This document shows, one piece after another, positions 1-7,433 of a stretch of DNA of 10,159 bases. Each line of letters begins with the position of its first letter. The stretch's first letter is position 1. Both the position numbers and the translations under genes were made by a program. The notes beneath the pieces were generated by a model. That model searched no databases, had not been told where the DNA came from, and saw only the letters and a list, made by a program, of their open reading frames with translations. The stretch is from Streptomyces sp. MMG1121. Lineage in GTDB: Bacteria; Actinomycetota; Actinomycetes; Streptomycetales; Streptomycetaceae. The stretch is taken from the NCBI RefSeq assembly GCF_001280015.1, contig NZ_LGDV01000265.1, positions 1 through 10,159 of the forward strand. Reading direction: 5' to 3'.

Positions 1-97
1 AACCGCAGCGCAAGCTGATTCAGAACATCGGCGGCGAAGCTCATACCAGAGCAACGATCTTGTCCTATGAAAGCAACGGGTTGATTCTTTACGGCTT
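1..97 (+). other. Unidentified sequence left of the IS256 remnant
   Basis: Similarity to IS256-type transposases begins only near 98, so this short stretch comes from something else. The frame starting at base 3 is open from the window edge and continues through the junction to 257 in the wrong frame for the transposase. Its first 32 or so residues (PQRKLIQNIGGE...) look protein-like, so it may be the tail of an interrupted gene. Its base composition is less GC-rich than the rest of the window. I do not recognise it, and it is too short to assign. Confidence 0.2.
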
Positions 98-553
98 CAC
101 CTGCTGCGGAACTCCTTCCGCTATGCCGCACGGCAGGACTGGGACAAGATCGCCAAGCTCCTCAAGCCCGTCTACACAGCTCCCACCGAAGAGGCCGCCC
201 TGGACCGGTTCGCCGAGTTCGCCGACGCCTGGGGCCGGAAGTATCCGGCGATCGTGAAGCTGTGGGAGAACGCCTGGGAAGAGTTCACCCCCTTCCTGCG
301 GTTCGACACCGAGATCCGCCGCATCGTCTGCACCACCAACGCGATCGAGTCGGTCAACGCCCGCATCCGCCGGGCGGTCAAGGCGCGCGGCCACTTCCCC
401 AACGAGCAGGCCGCCCTGAAGTGCATCTACATGGCGATCATGTCCCTCGACCCCACCGGCAAGGGACAGGCCCGCTGGACCATGCGCTGGAAGACCGCAC
501 TGAACGCCTTCGACATCACCTTCGACGGCCGCCTCTCTGCAGCCCGCCAGTAA
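98..553 (+). pseudogene. IS256-family (Mutator-type) transposase, C-terminal fragment
   Basis: About 151 codons remain of a transposase that is normally a little over 400 residues. The readable frame begins HLLRNSFRYAARQDWDKIAK and runs to the TAA at 551-553. The family block CTTNAIESVNARIRRAVKAR is intact and holds the Glu of the DDE triad, and the usual ending ALNAFDITFDGRLSA is present. Both catalytic Asp residues lie in the lost upstream part, so no active enzyme can be made. An internal GTG at 254 is not a real start: similarity continues upstream of it to about 98. Upstream, the frame stays open only back to 71 after a TGA at 68-70, and those residues no longer match the family. Confidence 0.85.
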
Positions 554-591
554 CCCCAACTACCCCAGTTACACCGCTCGTTTGACAGACC
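98..591 (+). mobile_element. IS256-family insertion sequence remnant (3' end)
   Basis: The element keeps the last third of the transposase gene, the short 3' untranslated part and a probable right terminus ending near the motif gtttgacagaccc (579-591), which resembles ends of IS256-family elements. The left two thirds are missing: in-frame transposase similarity stops at about 98. With no left end, no target-site duplication can be identified. The element cannot transpose by itself. The right boundary is inferred from where the downstream gene fragment becomes coding-like. Confidence 0.6.
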
Positions 592-987
592 CACACCGCG
601 CACGAGGACGGCAAGCACCCCGATGAAGGCGTCGAGGACGAAACCGACGCACACCACGTCGGCGGCCGGTCGGGAGCCCGACAACGCCCCCCCGAACAGG
701 TCCGGCATGCAAACCCCGAACAGCCGACGACGGCACCGGCGACACCAGCCACCCAGCTGGGCGAAAGGAAGCGGCTCGTGCCCGGAGCGCTCCGCCAGCT
801 GGTCATCGACCATTTGCGGGCACATCCCGACGAGGCATTCACCGCCACCAAGATCAGCCGTGTGATCGAGAAGTCTTCGGGAGCCATCGCCAATGCCCTG
901 GACAAGCTGGTCAAGGACGGCGTCGCCGACCAGATGAGCGACCGCCCAGGCACCTACCGCATGGCAACGCCGAACGACAAGGCGTAG
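592..987 (+). pseudogene. Truncated gene with C-terminal winged-helix-like domain
   Basis: From the IS256 end the frame runs open to the TAG at 985-987, giving about 131 codons with no start near the junction, so the 5' part was lost at the IS insertion. The first half is acidic and Pro/Thr-rich (HEDGKHPDEGVEDETDAHH, then a PTTAPATPATQ stretch), which suggests a disordered linker. The last 65 or so residues (GALRQLVIDHLRAHPDEAF, then KISRVIEKSSGAIANALDKL) look like a winged helix: helix, helix-turn-helix, then a short wing ending PGTYRM. Similar small domains end many streptomycete proteins. A GTG at 778 sits six bases after AAGGAAG, so a 69-residue product of just this domain could still be translated. 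What the parent gene did is unknown. Confidence 0.55.
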
Positions 988-1023
988 TCGTGCGTGGGCA
1001 GGTGGGCGCCTGAGCAGGGTCAG

Positions 1024-1059
1024 CCGGGCTGGTTCTCACTCTGGTGGCAACCAGCCCGG
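1024..1059. terminator. Bidirectional hairpin terminator between convergent genes
   Basis: CCGGGCTGGTT (1024-1034) and AACCAGCCCGG (1049-1059) form a perfect 11-bp stem with a 14-nt loop. It lies between the end of the plus-strand gene fragment (987) and the end of the minus-strand toxin operon; the last stop codon of that operon (1036-1038) falls inside the loop. No U-run follows on either strand, which is usual for high-GC actinomycete hairpin terminators. Confidence 0.65.
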
Positions 1060-1326
1060 TCCGCGTGTGTCGGTCGCGGTGACCGACCTGGTCGGACGGC
1101 TGCGGAATGACGGCACGGACCCTGCGGCGCCGGAGATACCCACGACTCGCACGGCGCTCTCGTCAGGCGAGCAGGTGTGGTAGTGCCCAGCGGTGGCCTC
1201 CAGAGTGCGGCGCTGGTCGGCCCACCGCCGCACACGGATCGGATCGGCCGGCATCGGCGGCTCGATCCGGTCCTGCAGCGCATCAGTGATCTCTAGCCGA
1301 ACAGGTACATCCGATCCCCTGATCAC
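1036..1326 (-). CDS. Small unknown protein, third gene of the toxin operon
   Basis: This is an unrecognised protein of about 96 residues. From GTG 1326 it reads as a basic, Pro/Arg-rich protein containing RLEITDALQDRIEPPMPADP and RVRRWADQRRTLEATAGHYH. Third codon positions are overwhelmingly G or C, which supports real coding. It begins 19 bp after the immunity gene stop and ends in the loop of the operon terminator, so it is probably co-transcribed with the toxin. The start is uncertain: a GGACGGA motif lies directly against the GTG without proper spacing, and the frame is open further upstream inside the immunity gene. The second half looks low-complexity, so it may be a decayed gene or a frame-shifted tail. 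It could be an accessory immunity protein or an unrelated remnant; nothing seen decides this. Confidence 0.4.
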   Translation of the reverse strand: MIRGSDVPVRLEITDALQDRIEPPMPADPIRVRRWADQRRTLEATAGHYHTCSPDESAVRVVGISGAAGSVPSFRSRPTRSVTATDTRGPGWLPPE

Positions 1327-1345
1327 TCCGTCCAAGAGACACGTT

Positions 1346-1882
1346 CTAGATGTCGCGGGCGGAGCGGAACTCATGCTGGGGCAACGGGAACTTGTCCCAC
1401 AGGATTTCCGAGTGGATCGCGCCACTGAGAACTGCGGTAAGGAAACGGGTCACGGTCATGTTGTACCGTTCCCAGTCCTCTCCGGACTCGTCATTGATCA
1501 TGATCGTACGGCTGTCGGGGTCGTCGCCTGGTTGCACGAGCCAGTACAGGTACTCTCCGTTGTCTGTGGTTGCCCAGCAGGTCAGACGAGCGCCGTCGCC
1601 TTCCAGTTCGACGGGTTTGTCCTCGTACTGCCACAGCGACTCGTTCGCCTCGTCACGCTCTGCGGAGATCTTGAGCTGATCATAGACATCATTGGGGCAG
1701 CCGGGCTCCAGGAGCAGCAGGTATCCATCGACAAAGCCGCCCCCGTAGGTGTTGATGAGCTCTTTGTAGTCCGTGGGCAGAGCGGTCTGCAGTGCTGTTT
1801 CGGCGGCCTCCCAGCTGGGGGTCTGCTCAGGTGCGGTGGGCCGGGGCAGGAGCTCGGTGAGCCGGTTCAGCTCGGGGTTCAT
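1346..1882 (-). CDS. SUKH/SMI1-KNR4 family immunity protein
   Basis: This 178-residue cytoplasmic protein is predicted to bind and neutralise the nuclease domain of the RHS toxin encoded just upstream. SUKH features are W24, the LPTDYKELINTYGGGF segment (35-50), the hydrophobic strand YLLLLEP (54-60), the core CWATTDNGEYLYWL (102-115) with a Trp near each end, and a C-terminal helix TRFLTAVLSGAI (145-156). The composition is acidic, typical of inhibitors of nucleic-acid-binding toxins. ATG 1882 was chosen because AAAGGA lies about 11 bases upstream, in the 19-bp gap after the toxin stop. A longer in-frame start at 1987 would overlap the toxin gene by 86 bp and adds non-SUKH residues. SUKH proteins are known immunity partners of toxin nucleases. 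The family call is firm; the pairing rests on gene order. Confidence 0.88.
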   Translation of the reverse strand: MNPELNRLTELLPRPTAPEQTPSWEAAETALQTALPTDYKELINTYGGGFVDGYLLLLEPGCPNDVYDQLKISAERDEANESLWQYEDKPVELEGDGARLTCWATTDNGEYLYWLVQPGDDPDSRTIMINDESGEDWERYNMTVTRFLTAVLSGAIHSEILWDKFPLPQHEFRSARDI

Positions 1883-1901
1883 CGGAAGGCTGTTCCTTTC
1901 T

Positions 1902-4900
1902 TCAGCGCTTGCGATTCCAGATGGTGAGGATGTTCGTTCCTCCGGTGTGGCTGCCGTGGGGATGCATCTGGAAGCCGTTGCTCCCATGAGCCTCGATCGT
2001 CACGCCCAGGGGAATCTTCGCGTGCTCGTCAGCATAGATAGGCGTCACGCTGTACTGGATGATCTCGCCATCCCTGGCTGCGTTGCGTACCTGCAGTTCG
2101 ACTGCGCGCATGACGGGCGAGTTGGCGTAAGCGTGCATCGTGACGAAGTTCCGTCGGTCCTTGTTGGATCCGCCGATCATCGCGGCGAGCAGATGGGCTC
2201 GGTTGTAGCCCTTTCCGGATTCCCAGCCGGCCGGATCGACCTGCGGGCCTGTCTTTCCTCCGAGCATGTCCCGAGTGATGGTGGCGTGCATGGAGGTGGC
2301 CCGGCCGTGCGGGCCGAGATCACCGTACTGGACCCGGCCGCCCCAGGTGGGGTCGCTCTCGTCGCAGGGTGTGAGTCCCAGCGGGTCGCTGAACGTGTGC
2401 GGGTTGTCCACGTAGGCAACAGGGTTCGGGGCTGGCAGCAACCCCAGCGGGTCCTGGGTGAGGTAGCGAGCGGACTCCGGGTCGTAGTACCGGAAGTAGT
2501 TGTAGTGCAGTCCTGTCTCAGGGTCGTAGTACTGGCCGGGGAACCGCAGGGGGGTGTAGGCGTGTGCGTTTTTGTTCCAGGTGGTGGCGCCCCAGAGTGT
2601 GGCGCGGGTGCGCCATGCCACTGTGCCCGCCTCGTCCACCAGCTCGGTGGGGGTGCCGATCTGGTCGGTGACGATCGCGAAAAACCTCTGGTCGATGATC
2701 TCCTGGGGTGCGGTGGCGAGGGATTTCGTCTCGGTCTGCGTGATCGGTGTCAGGCCGTCGTGGTCCCAGGTGAGCGTGACCACTTCGGCGGAGCCGCCTG
2801 TGTGAACGGTTTGTTCACACAGTGTGGCGCCGTCCCAGACGAAGGTGGTGCGCTCCAGGACGGTCGTGCCGTCGGCGGCCATGTGCAGCTTGGTCGTGCG
2901 TCGGCCGAGAGCGTCGTAGGTGTAGTGCCAGCGGGTGCCGTCCGGGGTGGTGACGGCGGTCAGCTGGTCGTGCGCGTTCCACTCATAACGCCATGTGTCC
3001 GGCTTGCGGGAAAGGCGGGTCTTCTGGCGCAGCACGATACGGCCGAGTGCGTCTTGCTCGTAGCGGACCTTTCCGGAGCGGGTGATGCAGGTGCCGGAGT
3101 AAGCGCGCTCGCCGGTGGCGTCCTGTCCGGCGTGGCGGGTGGGCCAGGACGCCGTCGTCTGGTTGCCCATCACGTCATAGGCATAGGACTCGGTCCAGTG
3201 TGCGGCGTGGACCGCGGTGACCCGCCCGGCGACGTCGAGGTCGAAGCGCCGGGGACCGGTGGTCAGGTCGTCGATGCCGGTGAGGTGGCCGTCTGCGCGG
3301 TGCGTGTACGTTCTGCGCTGAATCAGCCGCTGGTCGGCGCCCGCGGTCACCGCCTGGCCGACGAGGCGGCCTGTGGGGCCGTAGGTACTGGTCAGCGTGG
3401 CGAACTGACCTATCTGGCGGGTGATTTCCCGGCCTGCCGCATCGAAGGTGAAGTCGATGTCGCGCCCTGCCACGGTCATCCGCGCCGTCGCGTCGTCCAC
3501 GCCTTGAGCCCAGGTCGTGATCGTGCCGGCGGGTGTGGTCCGGCTGGAGCGTCGCCCGGACCGGTCGCGGGTGAACTGCAGCGTGGCGCCGTCCAGGGTC
3601 TGCGACGTAAGGCGACCGGCACTGTCGTACATGAACTCCAGGACGTGGTCTTGGGTGATGGCGCTCGTCATCCGGGAAGCCGAGTCGTACTGGTACTCGG
3701 TGCGCTCGCTGTCGGCGTTCTTGACGCTCAGCCGACCGGCTGCGTCGAAGATGTAGGTGATGGTCTCGTCTGCTGTGTTGGTGCGGGACCTGGGCTGGCC
3801 GGCCGCGTCGTAGGTGAAGTGGGAGGTACGGCCGTCGAAGTCGCTCTCACTGATCAGGCGGCCAGCTGCGTCGTAGGTGTATGCCCAGGTCAGGCCGATT
3901 GTGTTGCTGACGTGGGTGAGGCGTTGTTCGGTGTCGTAGCGGAAGGTGTGCATCGCCCCGTCGGGGGCCACCCGGCAAAGGGGAAGGTCGAAAGGCCCGT
4001 AGGTGTAGCGGGTGATGCCGCCGAGCGGGTCGGTGTGGCTCGTACAGTTGCCTTCACCGTCCCAGGTCCATGACTCGGCGGTGCCGTCTGCCGCAATGCG
4101 GCGCAGCAGACGGCCTTCCGCGTCCCATTGCGTGCTCGTGGACTTCCCGAACGGGTCGACGAGTTCAACGGCACGGCCGAAGGCGTCGTAACGGGCATGG
4201 CTGGTCGCCCCTCGGGCATCGGTGACTTCGGTGGGCAATCCGGCCGCATTCGTGAGGATGCTGACGCGGGCACCGAGCGGATCGATGGCCTCGGCTACTG
4301 CTCCGATGGCGTGGTGGATGAACTCCAGCGCGGCGCCGTCTGCGGAGATCAGGGCCGTGCGATTCCCGCGGTCGTCGAACTCCTGGCGGATGCGGCTCCC
4401 GTCGGGTCCGATCACCTCCACCGGCAGGTGCAGCTCGTTGTAGCTGAGGCGGGTCGCAGCGCCGTCGGGCGTAGTGACGCAAATGAGATCGCCCGCGTCG
4501 TCGTACTCCCAGCGTGTGGTACGACCCAGCGGATCCGTGCGGGACAGCAGGCGATCATAGCGGTCCCACGTCTGGGTGGTGGTGTCTCCGAGCGGGTCGG
4601 TGATCTCGACGATCTGGCCGTGACGGTTAGCGCGGTAGGCGGTGGAATTGCCGAGGGAGTCGCTGTAGGTGGCGGTGGCGATGCCCAGGGCGTCTGGACT
4701 TGCATACGTCAGACGGGCGTCGAGAATTCCGTCGGTGCCGTGGGTAGCGACGACGCGGTGCTGGCCGTCATAGGTGTAGGAGTAGGCAGTGTTGTTGCTG
4801 TCACGCCAACTAATGATGCGGTGGGCTGCGTCGTAGCCCAACTGCAGTGGCGCGCCGACAGCATTGCGCACCTCGATGAGATCGCCGACGTCGTCGTAGT

Positions 4901-6650
4901 CGAAGCTCCGCAGGAGTGCCGGCCCGTCATCGGTAAGCGCCGAGAGGGAGGTGACGCGTCCCTGCTCAGCGTCGGAGTCAACCTGTATTCGATAGCCACA
5001 GCTGTGACTCACCGTGAGCGGGGTGTCGTTCTCGTCACGCTCCACAGTGATCGTGTTGCCGTTTCGGTCCTCCAGGGCGGCCAGCCACCACACACCCTCC
5101 TGGGCGGCGGCCGGCTCGAAGTGCCGGGTCAGACCATCATATGGATCAAGCGCTGTCAGCACGTAGCTGCTGCTGCGCGTGACATAAGTGAGTGGCAGCC
5201 GCGCGCCCTCGGCCGGGTCCACCCGGTCACCTGGCAAGTCGGGCAGGCGCGGATAAGCGAGAGAGGAACCGTCCTCCCGATACCACCACACACCTCCCAA
5301 CGACTCATCCTGCTCGAGACGTTCATCGAGGGTGCCAGCCCAAGACCGCCCGAAGGAGTGTCCTGAGGTGTAGCCGCTCAGGTGGGTACGCCGCAGTACG
5401 AGTGGCAACACACCGGGCAGTTCGACGTCGGTCTGCGCGAGGATCATCTGGCCGGTGACCATGTCGATCGGGTCGCCGCAGGTAAACTTGTTCCGCAGCG
5501 CGCGGGCGCGCTGGGTTAGTTGCGCGGATGCCAGCTTCAGCCTGTCCCCGAAGCCGCGCTTGCCATCGGAGCCGCGTAGCCCATGATCGCCGCCGTCGTC
5601 ACCGTTCTCGCCAACCTTGATGCCGTGGAGCCGGTCCCCGATGTCGAGGTCGTTGTGCCTATGCAGCCGGGAGGCGGCCCTCACCCGCTCCGGCAGCGTC
5701 TCCGTGATGTGCTTGGCGACCTTGCCGAGGGCCTTCTCGGAGCCGTGCAGCGCACCCTCCAGGACTGAGTCGAAGGCCCGGGTGAAGGGATCCTTGCCCC
5801 TGGTACGACCGAAGAAGCCCTTGGCCCGCCCCAGCGGGGCCGCGCTGTTCAGGTGCAGCTCGCTGCCATGGAAGGAGACCTTGCCGGCGCCACTCTCGAA
5901 CTCCTCGTGGTCGATGAACAGATCCGCGCCACCTGCGCCACCGCCCCCCGCGGAGGCGAGTACGAAGCCGCCGTTTGCACCGCCCGCCGAGGCCAGATGC
6001 ATGCCGCCGTGTCCATGACCGCCAACATTACCGCCGCCACCGCTCGCGCCCGCTTTGGTTGGGTCAGGAGGCAGGGAGAAGGCGTCGTTCGCCAGGTTCA
6101 GGACCGTGTCCTCGACCATCGCTTCCAGCTTGGCGTTGACCGGTTCGGTGACCTTCGCGATCAGCTCGTTCACGATCTGGCCGGCCGCCTCGTCGATGAT
6201 TCGTTTCACCAACTGACGCATGGCCGTGATTTCGGCCGCGCCGAGGACCGCGGACAGGCCTCCGGTGATGAAGGCCGCACCGAGCGAGAGGCCCACTGAG
6301 CCTGCCATGACAGCGAGTTCGGCCTCGGCTTTCGTCTTCATCCCGAAAATGATGTCCGCGACCACGTCACAGGCGTCGGCGAACAGGCGGGCCAGTTCCG
6401 GGATCTTGTCCAGGTGGCCGGCCTTGACCTGGTTCCAGTGGGTCTGCATCGAGTGAACGGCCCAGCCCTTTGACGAGGCGAGGATCCGCTCCACCGCCTT
6501 GTGCGCGTCCACGCCGTGCCCCTCGAACTTGTCAGCGAACTCCCGCATGGCGGTCGCCATGTGGCGGTAGTCGTCCTCGTCGACATTGGGGAAATGGATG
6601 CCGATGTAGTCCAGGACCTGGTCCAGCCAGCCCGGAATCGTGTAACCCAT
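1902..6650 (-). CDS. RHS/YD-repeat polymorphic toxin with C-terminal nuclease
   Basis: This 1582-residue protein appears full length. Residues 5-105 form a helical WXG100-like/CpnT-N-like domain (SSKGW near 60, HW at 71-72). Then come a hydrophobic helix (about 112-144), a Gly/His-rich linker (about 200-242), a DUF6531-type entry domain starting CGDPIDMVTGQM at 391, and many YD repeats (YDAAGR, YDALGR types, about 540-1290). The RHS core end (1368-1426) carries FPGQYYDPETGLHYNYFRYY and closes with DPLGL, the usual self-cleavage region. The tip (1427-1582) resembles Endonuclea_NS_2 nucleases: VQYGDLGPHGRAT, NRAHLLAAMIGGS with probable catalytic H1486, then N1501 and E1518 on the following helix. 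The expected role is delivery of the nuclease into competing cells. WXG-like heads suggest type VII-type export, but no secretion genes are here. The start has GGAGGA six bases upstream. Confidence 0.9.
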   Translation of the reverse strand: MGYTIPGWLDQVLDYIGIHFPNVDEDDYRHMATAMREFADKFEGHGVDAHKAVERILASSKGWAVHSMQTHWNQVKAGHLDKIPELARLFADACDVVADIIFGMKTKAEAELAVMAGSVGLSLGAAFITGGLSAVLGAAEITAMRQLVKRIIDEAAGQIVNELIAKVTEPVNAKLEAMVEDTVLNLANDAFSLPPDPTKAGASGGGGNVGGHGHGGMHLASAGGANGGFVLASAGGGGAGGADLFIDHEEFESGAGKVSFHGSELHLNSAAPLGRAKGFFGRTRGKDPFTRAFDSVLEGALHGSEKALGKVAKHITETLPERVRAASRLHRHNDLDIGDRLHGIKVGENGDDGGDHGLRGSDGKRGFGDRLKLASAQLTQRARALRNKFTCGDPIDMVTGQMILAQTDVELPGVLPLVLRRTHLSGYTSGHSFGRSWAGTLDERLEQDESLGGVWWYREDGSSLAYPRLPDLPGDRVDPAEGARLPLTYVTRSSSYVLTALDPYDGLTRHFEPAAAQEGVWWLAALEDRNGNTITVERDENDTPLTVSHSCGYRIQVDSDAEQGRVTSLSALTDDGPALLRSFDYDDVGDLIEVRNAVGAPLQLGYDAAHRIISWRDSNNTAYSYTYDGQHRVVATHGTDGILDARLTYASPDALGIATATYSDSLGNSTAYRANRHGQIVEITDPLGDTTTQTWDRYDRLLSRTDPLGRTTRWEYDDAGDLICVTTPDGAATRLSYNELHLPVEVIGPDGSRIRQEFDDRGNRTALISADGAALEFIHHAIGAVAEAIDPLGARVSILTNAAGLPTEVTDARGATSHARYDAFGRAVELVDPFGKSTSTQWDAEGRLLRRIAADGTAESWTWDGEGNCTSHTDPLGGITRYTYGPFDLPLCRVAPDGAMHTFRYDTEQRLTHVSNTIGLTWAYTYDAAGRLISESDFDGRTSHFTYDAAGQPRSRTNTADETITYIFDAAGRLSVKNADSERTEYQYDSASRMTSAITQDHVLEFMYDSAGRLTSQTLDGATLQFTRDRSGRRSSRTTPAGTITTWAQGVDDATARMTVAGRDIDFTFDAAGREITRQIGQFATLTSTYGPTGRLVGQAVTAGADQRLIQRRTYTHRADGHLTGIDDLTTGPRRFDLDVAGRVTAVHAAHWTESYAYDVMGNQTTASWPTRHAGQDATGERAYSGTCITRSGKVRYEQDALGRIVLRQKTRLSRKPDTWRYEWNAHDQLTAVTTPDGTRWHYTYDALGRRTTKLHMAADGTTVLERTTFVWDGATLCEQTVHTGGSAEVVTLTWDHDGLTPITQTETKSLATAPQEIIDQRFFAIVTDQIGTPTELVDEAGTVAWRTRATLWGATTWNKNAHAYTPLRFPGQYYDPETGLHYNYFRYYDPESARYLTQDPLGLLPAPNPVAYVDNPHTFSDPLGLTPCDESDPTWGGRVQYGDLGPHGRATSMHATITRDMLGGKTGPQVDPAGWESGKGYNRAHLLAAMIGGSNKDRRNFVTMHAYANSPVMRAVELQVRNAARDGEIIQYSVTPIYADEHAKIPLGVTIEAHGSNGFQMHPHGSHTGGTNILTIWNRKR

Positions 6651-6714
6651 CCCCGTTCCTCCCCGCGGCTCTGTGCGTGCTCGCTGAAGCTGGTATCACG
6701 CGCTGCGGTCGAGA

Positions 6715-6745
6715 ATCTTAGTAGGCGTCAGTAACGCCCACGCAA
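6715..6745 (-). promoter_or_regulatory. Candidate promoter of the toxin operon
   Basis: On the minus strand, TTGCGT (6745-6740) is followed after 19 bases by TAAGAT (6720-6715), about 65 bases before the toxin ATG. The spacing is one or two bases long for a housekeeping sigma factor, and no transcript evidence is available. The region 6651-6877 holds no other gene that I can see. Confidence 0.25.
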
Positions 6746-6877
6746 GTCGCCCCACTACATCGATGCACGTCAGCGCGAGACTGCTGTCCAACAATCGTCG
6801 TCGGCTGAGCATGACGTAGCGATCCGAGCCATCAAGGCATTGCTTGTTGAACCGCCAGACGGGAGTGTCTAATCAAC

Positions 6878-7082
6878 GGCCCTGGCTCGCATTCGGTGGT
6901 GACGGAGCGTGTTGTCATCCGAGGAGGATGCGGTGGCGTAGAAGGGTGAAGCTTGCTCGTCCGTGCATCTGGCGCGCGATGCGTTTGGTCTTGGTGTTGA
7001 CGCCCTCGGTGGGGCCGTTGCTGTACGGAAGCGTGAGCCCGGCGACCACGGGGTCGATGTCCCGTTCCAGGCCCTGGGTGAA
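6878..7082 (-). mobile_element. ISL3-family insertion sequence remnant
   Basis: The fragment comprises the last 55 transposase codons plus a probable terminus. After the stop codon, the minus strand runs to a tip whose plus-strand reading begins ggccctggctcg at 6878, similar to the GGC-type ends of ISL3 elements. The other end and most of the element are absent. It was cut at 7082/7083 by the IS3-family element. The tip position is inferred. Confidence 0.5.
6915..7082 (-). pseudogene. ISL3-family transposase, C-terminal fragment
   Basis: Fifty-five residues remain, reading from FTQGLERDIDPVVAGLTLPY to the stop at 6917-6915. The closing blocks NGPTEGVNTKTKRIARQMHG and RASFTLLRHRILLG are characteristic of the ISL3 family C-terminus. 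The Glu in PTEGVN is the last residue of the DDE triad; the two Asp residues are gone. The coding frame is intact up to the Phe codon at 7082-7080, and the next base begins the IS3-family inverted repeat, so the cut is sharp. The upstream half of the gene does not reappear on the other side of the IS3 element. Confidence 0.82.
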
Positions 7083-7111
7083 GGGGGCCCTCCACTTTGA
7101 TCGTGGACACC
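7083..7111 (+). repeat. Left inverted repeat of the IS3-family element
   Basis: This 29-bp end pairs with 8326-8354 with three mismatches. The last 15 bases (ttgatcgtggacacc) are identical in both ends. Confidence 0.8.
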
Positions 7112-7149
7112 TCGACACTGGATCTTGAGTCCAGGGAGAGGAGTCCCAG

Positions 7150-7433
7150 GTGGGGACCTACAAGTACTCGACGGAGTTCCGGGCCGACGCGGTGGCGTTG
7201 GCCCGTTCGTCGGGCCGGCCTGTCTCACGCATTGCGCCGAGCTCGGCGTGAATCACGAGACGCTGCGGCAGTGGATCAAGACGGCGGAGAACGCCGAGCG
7301 GCCCGAGGCGCTCGCGGAGTCCACGAAGGACGCGGAGATCGCGGCCTTGCGCAAGCAGGTGCGCAAGCTGGAGATGGAACGTGACATCCTGCGCCGGGCG
7401 GCCAAGTATTTTGCGGGCGAGACGAACTGGTGA
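7150..7433 (+). pseudogene. IS3-family orfA (helix-turn-helix subunit), frameshifted
   Basis: OrfA supplies the helix-turn-helix and leucine-zipper part of IS3 transposases. GTG 7150, six bases after AGGAG, starts GTYKYSTEFRADAVALARSS in frame 1. The frame then breaks at about 7234-7238: one base is missing where the family reads RIAAELGVNHETL, so translation meets TGA at 7249-7251 after 33 codons. The rest lies in frame 3 (ELGVNHETLRQWIKTAENAE, then a heptad-rich EIAALRKQVRKLEMERDILR) and ends at TGA 7431-7433. An apparent start at 7125 in frame 3 only reads the shifted 5' sequence and is not real. No slippery heptamer is visible at the break, so a mutation or sequencing error is more likely than programmed frameshifting. 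Confidence 0.82.

Noticed and set aside
516..953. Minus-strand open frames over the IS256 end and truncated gene
   Set aside because: They cross the IS boundary and mirror the plus-strand coding frames, with no recognisable protein.
1883..1987. Longer start for the SUKH protein
   Set aside because: It would overlap the toxin gene and adds residues unlike the family; ATG 1882 has its own AAAGGA.
1773..4073. 766-residue plus-strand open frame
   Set aside because: It is antisense to the RHS gene. Its Val/Gly/Ala-rich, motif-free content is typical of the mirror frame of a high-GC gene, and the minus strand has clear YD repeats throughout.
4128..5366. 412-residue plus-strand open frame
   Set aside because: It is also antisense to the RHS coding region, with no domain resemblance and no ribosome binding site of note.
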